A stretch of 14,141 nt of DNA from Desulfamplus sp. (GTDB lineage Bacteria; Desulfobacterota; Desulfobacteria; Desulfobacterales; Desulfobacteraceae): the NCBI GenBank assembly GCA_015233755.1, contig JADFXA010000033.1, positions 1-14,141 of the forward strand, written 5' to 3'. The notes beneath the pieces were generated by a model. That model did not search any database, was not told the DNA's origin, and saw nothing but the letters and a program-made list of their open reading frames with translations. Position 1 is the first letter of the stretch. Each line of letters opens with the position of its first letter. The translations under genes were made by a program, and so were the position numbers. Below, piece after piece: positions 12,018 through 14,141 of this stretch.

Positions 12018-14141
12018 ATGCTTTACTCAATTAAGACGCTTCAACACAGATTAGCAATTCAAGTAACTTTGGGACTGCTTATATTCTCTTTTATTGCAGG
12101 TATATTTACCTATGAATACTCATATAAACATCAGCTTGAGGTTGGCGTTATATTTCAAAACCAGCTTGTTAGGACAATTCAATCTCAGGCAGAAGTTGCT
12201 GCATTTGCAAGCAATAAAGAGATAGGACAAGATATTCTCAACGGTCTTCTCACAAACCCTCTTTTGATAGGTGTAAGGATTGAATCTACAGAATCTTTTA
12301 GATTAGAGAAGATTTCAGACTCATACAAATCAGTTGGTAAAGAACAAATTATTGATTTTAATAGAGGTATGACCTACCCACTCTTATCTCCTGTTGATGG
12401 GGAAGAACGTATTGGGACGCTTACAGTTGTAAGAAATGACGAACATATACGCAGTGAAGCGGCAAGAGCATCAAGAGATATTACTTTTCTTATGTTATCT
12501 CAGCTTTTAATGGCGGCTATTCTTATAGTTTGGGTATCACGCAAAGTTATAACCAAGCCGGTTGCAGAGCTTACAAAAGAGGTTGTTTTAGTTAGACCCG
12601 GTGAAAATAGTAGAATTGCTGTTCAAAAAAATCATCTCTATGATGAGATTGGTATGTTGTCTGCCAGCATCAACTCTCTTATTGATGCTGCTGAAAATGC
12701 CTTATCTGAAAGTGTTTTAGCAAGAAAAGCTGCTGAAGCTGCTAACCGTGCTAAGAGTGAATTTCTTGATAATTCAGGAGAGGGCTTTCTCTCTTTTGGT
12801 CCTGATATGTTGATTGATCCAGAGTATAGCCATGAGTGTGAATCAATTTTTGAACAGATACTATTAAGTAATAAATTTTCTAATAATCAATGTTCGGATA
12901 GTAGTGATCCAAACAATAGAAATAACATAAAAGGCTTGAATGTTAGCGATCTTCTTTTTGAAAATGAAGATTATGCTAAAAAAGAGGGTTTTGAAAAGAC
13001 AATAGAGTTAATTTTCAATGAGACTCTTGATCTAAAAAGAGAACTTTACATATCGTTACTCCAAACAACTTATAATATTGGAGATAAGCATGTTAAAGCA
13101 AAATATCAGCTTATTGCCAATGAGACCAAAATGATGTTGGTTTTAACTGATATTACCCGTGAGAAGATTCTTGAACAGCATGTCGAGAATGAGCGTAAAC
13201 GACTTAAGTTTGTTATCACTGCTGTTCGTGAGACCAGAGATTTTTTTGCAATTGTCGATGAACTCAATCAGTTTAAACAAATAACCCTGCCTCATCTGTT
13301 TACACGCATAAAACAGAGTGTTGGTGCCATAAGTGAACATCAAAATTTTATTAACAACATAAATGAGCATCAAGATTTAATTAATGAGATGCTCTATGAA
13401 ATGTATCGTCATATTCATACATTTAAAGGGTTATTTGCCCAGCAAGAGTTTATATATTTTCCTCAATTTCTACATGAGATGGAGACGCAAATATCTAAAA
13501 CTATAGGGAAAATATCTACAGACTCAAACTTCTATTTTGATCAATTTTTTGAAGAGATAGAAAAATTTGTCCAAAATTTTCAAAATGAAAATGTGCTTGA
13601 CGAAGATTTGTTGATTATCCGTGCATTTCTTGGAGATGAATTTATTGAGAGAAGAGGAGATGTTATTATAAGCAGTGAACTTGCCTCAGAAATAGAGTCA
13701 ATGGCAACTGCCTTGATTGAAAAGATGGGACAAAATATTGACAATGAGACGCGCAATATTCTTGAACAGGTAAAGCATCTTAGAGATGTTGATATAAAAT
13801 CGCTTCTAACCCCTCATGTGGAAGGTGCATTAAGGCTTGCCGAACGCCTCGGTAAGTACATAAACCCGTTTAAAGTAGAAGGTGATTTTGTGGGTGTCCA
13901 TCCAGACAAATTTGCTCCATTTATTCGTTCGCTTGTGAACGTATTTAGAAATGCAATTGACCACGGTATCGAAGAGCCAGATGAGCGTATAGAATTAGAA
14001 AAAGATGAGTATGCAACACTTGAGTGTCAAGTTAGAAAATTAGAGAGTTTTGACAACAACAGAGATTATGTTCAGATCACAATTTCAGATGATGGAAAAG
14101 GTATTGATCTTATAGCGATTAAAGATAAAATTGTTGCAAAA
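12018..14141 (+). CDS. membrane-bound CheA-like histidine kinase with HAMP and Hpt-like site, cut by right edge
   Basis: Open from ATG 12018 to the window edge (708 codons seen); AAGGAG at 12003-12008 lies nine bases before the ATG. Translated by hand. Order: cytoplasmic start, membrane helix about 13-31 (VTLGLLIFSFIAGIF), periplasmic sensor about 32-153, second helix about 156-173 (LMLSQLLMAAILIVWV), HAMP about 174-226, a coiled coil AARKAAEAANRAKSEFL-like up to 251, then NSGEGFLSFGPDMLIDPEYS (252-271), a module I recall from Hpt-carrying signalling proteins. An Hpt-like helix carries His467 in HIHTFKG. A CheA-type ATPase follows, with N645 in RNAIDHGIEEPDER and G1 motif DDGKGID (D692); the G2 box lies outside. 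It probably senses an external signal and phosphorylates its own Hpt histidine, then a separate receiver. A polar linker (about 287-305) and a 30-base tandem duplication (13332-13391) are odd points. Confidence 0.85.
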   Translation, partial: MLYSIKTLQHRLAIQVTLGLLIFSFIAGIFTYEYSYKHQLEVGVIFQNQLVRTIQSQAEVAAFASNKEIGQDILNGLLTNPLLIGVRIESTESFRLEKISDSYKSVGKEQIIDFNRGMTYPLLSPVDGEERIGTLTVVRNDEHIRSEAARASRDITFLMLSQLLMAAILIVWVSRKVITKPVAELTKEVVLVRPGENSRIAVQKNHLYDEIGMLSASINSLIDAAENALSESVLARKAAEAANRAKSEFLDNSGEGFLSFGPDMLIDPEYSHECESIFEQILLSNKFSNNQCSDSSDPNNRNNIKGLNVSDLLFENEDYAKKEGFEKTIELIFNETLDLKRELYISLLQTTYNIGDKHVKAKYQLIANETKMMLVLTDITREKILEQHVENERKRLKFVITAVRETRDFFAIVDELNQFKQITLPHLFTRIKQSVGAISEHQNFINNINEHQDLINEMLYEMYRHIHTFKGLFAQQEFIYFPQFLHEMETQISKTIGKISTDSNFYFDQFFEEIEKFVQNFQNENVLDEDLLIIRAFLGDEFIERRGDVIISSELASEIESMATALIEKMGQNIDNETRNILEQVKHLRDVDIKSLLTPHVEGALRLAERLGKYINPFKVEGDFVGVHPDKFAPFIRSLVNVFRNAIDHGIEEPDERIELEKDEYATLECQVRKLESFDNNRDYVQITISDDGKGIDLIAIKDKIVAK
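13332..13391 (+). repeat. imperfect 30-base in-frame tandem duplication
   Basis: Bases 13332-13361 and 13362-13391 encode SEHQNFINNI and NEHQDLINEM; the DNA agrees at 22 of 30 positions. It sits just before the Hpt-like HTFKG motif of the CheA-like kinase and lengthens the preceding helix by ten residues. Confidence 0.55.

Noticed and set aside
13143..13373. Leftward reading frame of 76 codons opposite the CheA-like kinase
   Set aside because: The forward frame continues open through this stretch with kinase features on both sides; the antisense frame shows no motif.
1..14141. CRISPR array, insertion sequence, integrase, toxin-antitoxin or phage defence module
   Set aside because: No spaced direct repeats, transposase motifs, terminal repeats or small paired toxin-antitoxin frames are seen; the tRNA-Gln has no integrase beside it and no visible duplicate of its 3' end.

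Overview
The window is AT-rich chromosomal DNA from a Gram-negative anaerobe, most likely a low-GC member of the Desulfobacterota (former Deltaproteobacteria, Desulfobacterales type). I infer this from three things: a CooC-type nickel insertion ATPase beside a fused ADP-forming acyl/acetyl-CoA ligase; the gene string DUF1844 - ispE - tRNA-Gln - prs - rplY(ctc) - pth, which I recall from that group; and the density of large multidomain histidine kinases. No mobile element, CRISPR array or rRNA is visible. Species cannot be named from the sequence alone.

Layout. Bases 1-6619 form one rightward block. It opens with a CooC-like protein truncated by the window edge (2-589) and an acetate-CoA ligase (649-2775), which together suggest the carbon monoxide dehydrogenase/acetyl-CoA synthase and acetate branch of anaerobic carbon metabolism. 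Housekeeping genes follow: a DUF1844 protein (2805-3140), ispE (3137-4156), tRNA-Gln(UUG) (4183-4257), prs (4351-5289), rplY/ctc (5382-5993) and pth (6038-6619). Two stem-loops with T-rich tails sit immediately before the ribosome binding sites of prs and rplY, so the block is probably punctuated by leaky terminators or attenuators rather than read as one uniform operon.

A convergent gap (6620-6706) leads to a leftward hybrid histidine kinase (6707-9220): a soluble protein with an N-terminal sugar-diacid-recognition type domain, PAS, HisKA/HATPase and two receiver domains but no Hpt. A 322-base divergent, dyad-rich region separates it from a compact trpE-trpG pair (9543-11818) with a 7-base overlap, closed by a strong hairpin. 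The other trp genes are not adjacent. The window ends inside a membrane-anchored CheA-like kinase (12018 to the edge) with two membrane helices, HAMP, an Hpt-type HTFKG motif and a CheA-type ATPase.

Nothing here amounts to a clearly new multigene system. The points most worth a second look are the unusual sensor fusion in the hybrid kinase, the membrane CheA-like kinase that shares its linker sequence with HisKA kinases, the dyad-rich trpE leader, the hairpins in front of prs and rplY, and recurrent polar Asn/Ser/Lys-rich insertions in otherwise conserved enzymes (IspE, TrpE and both kinases).
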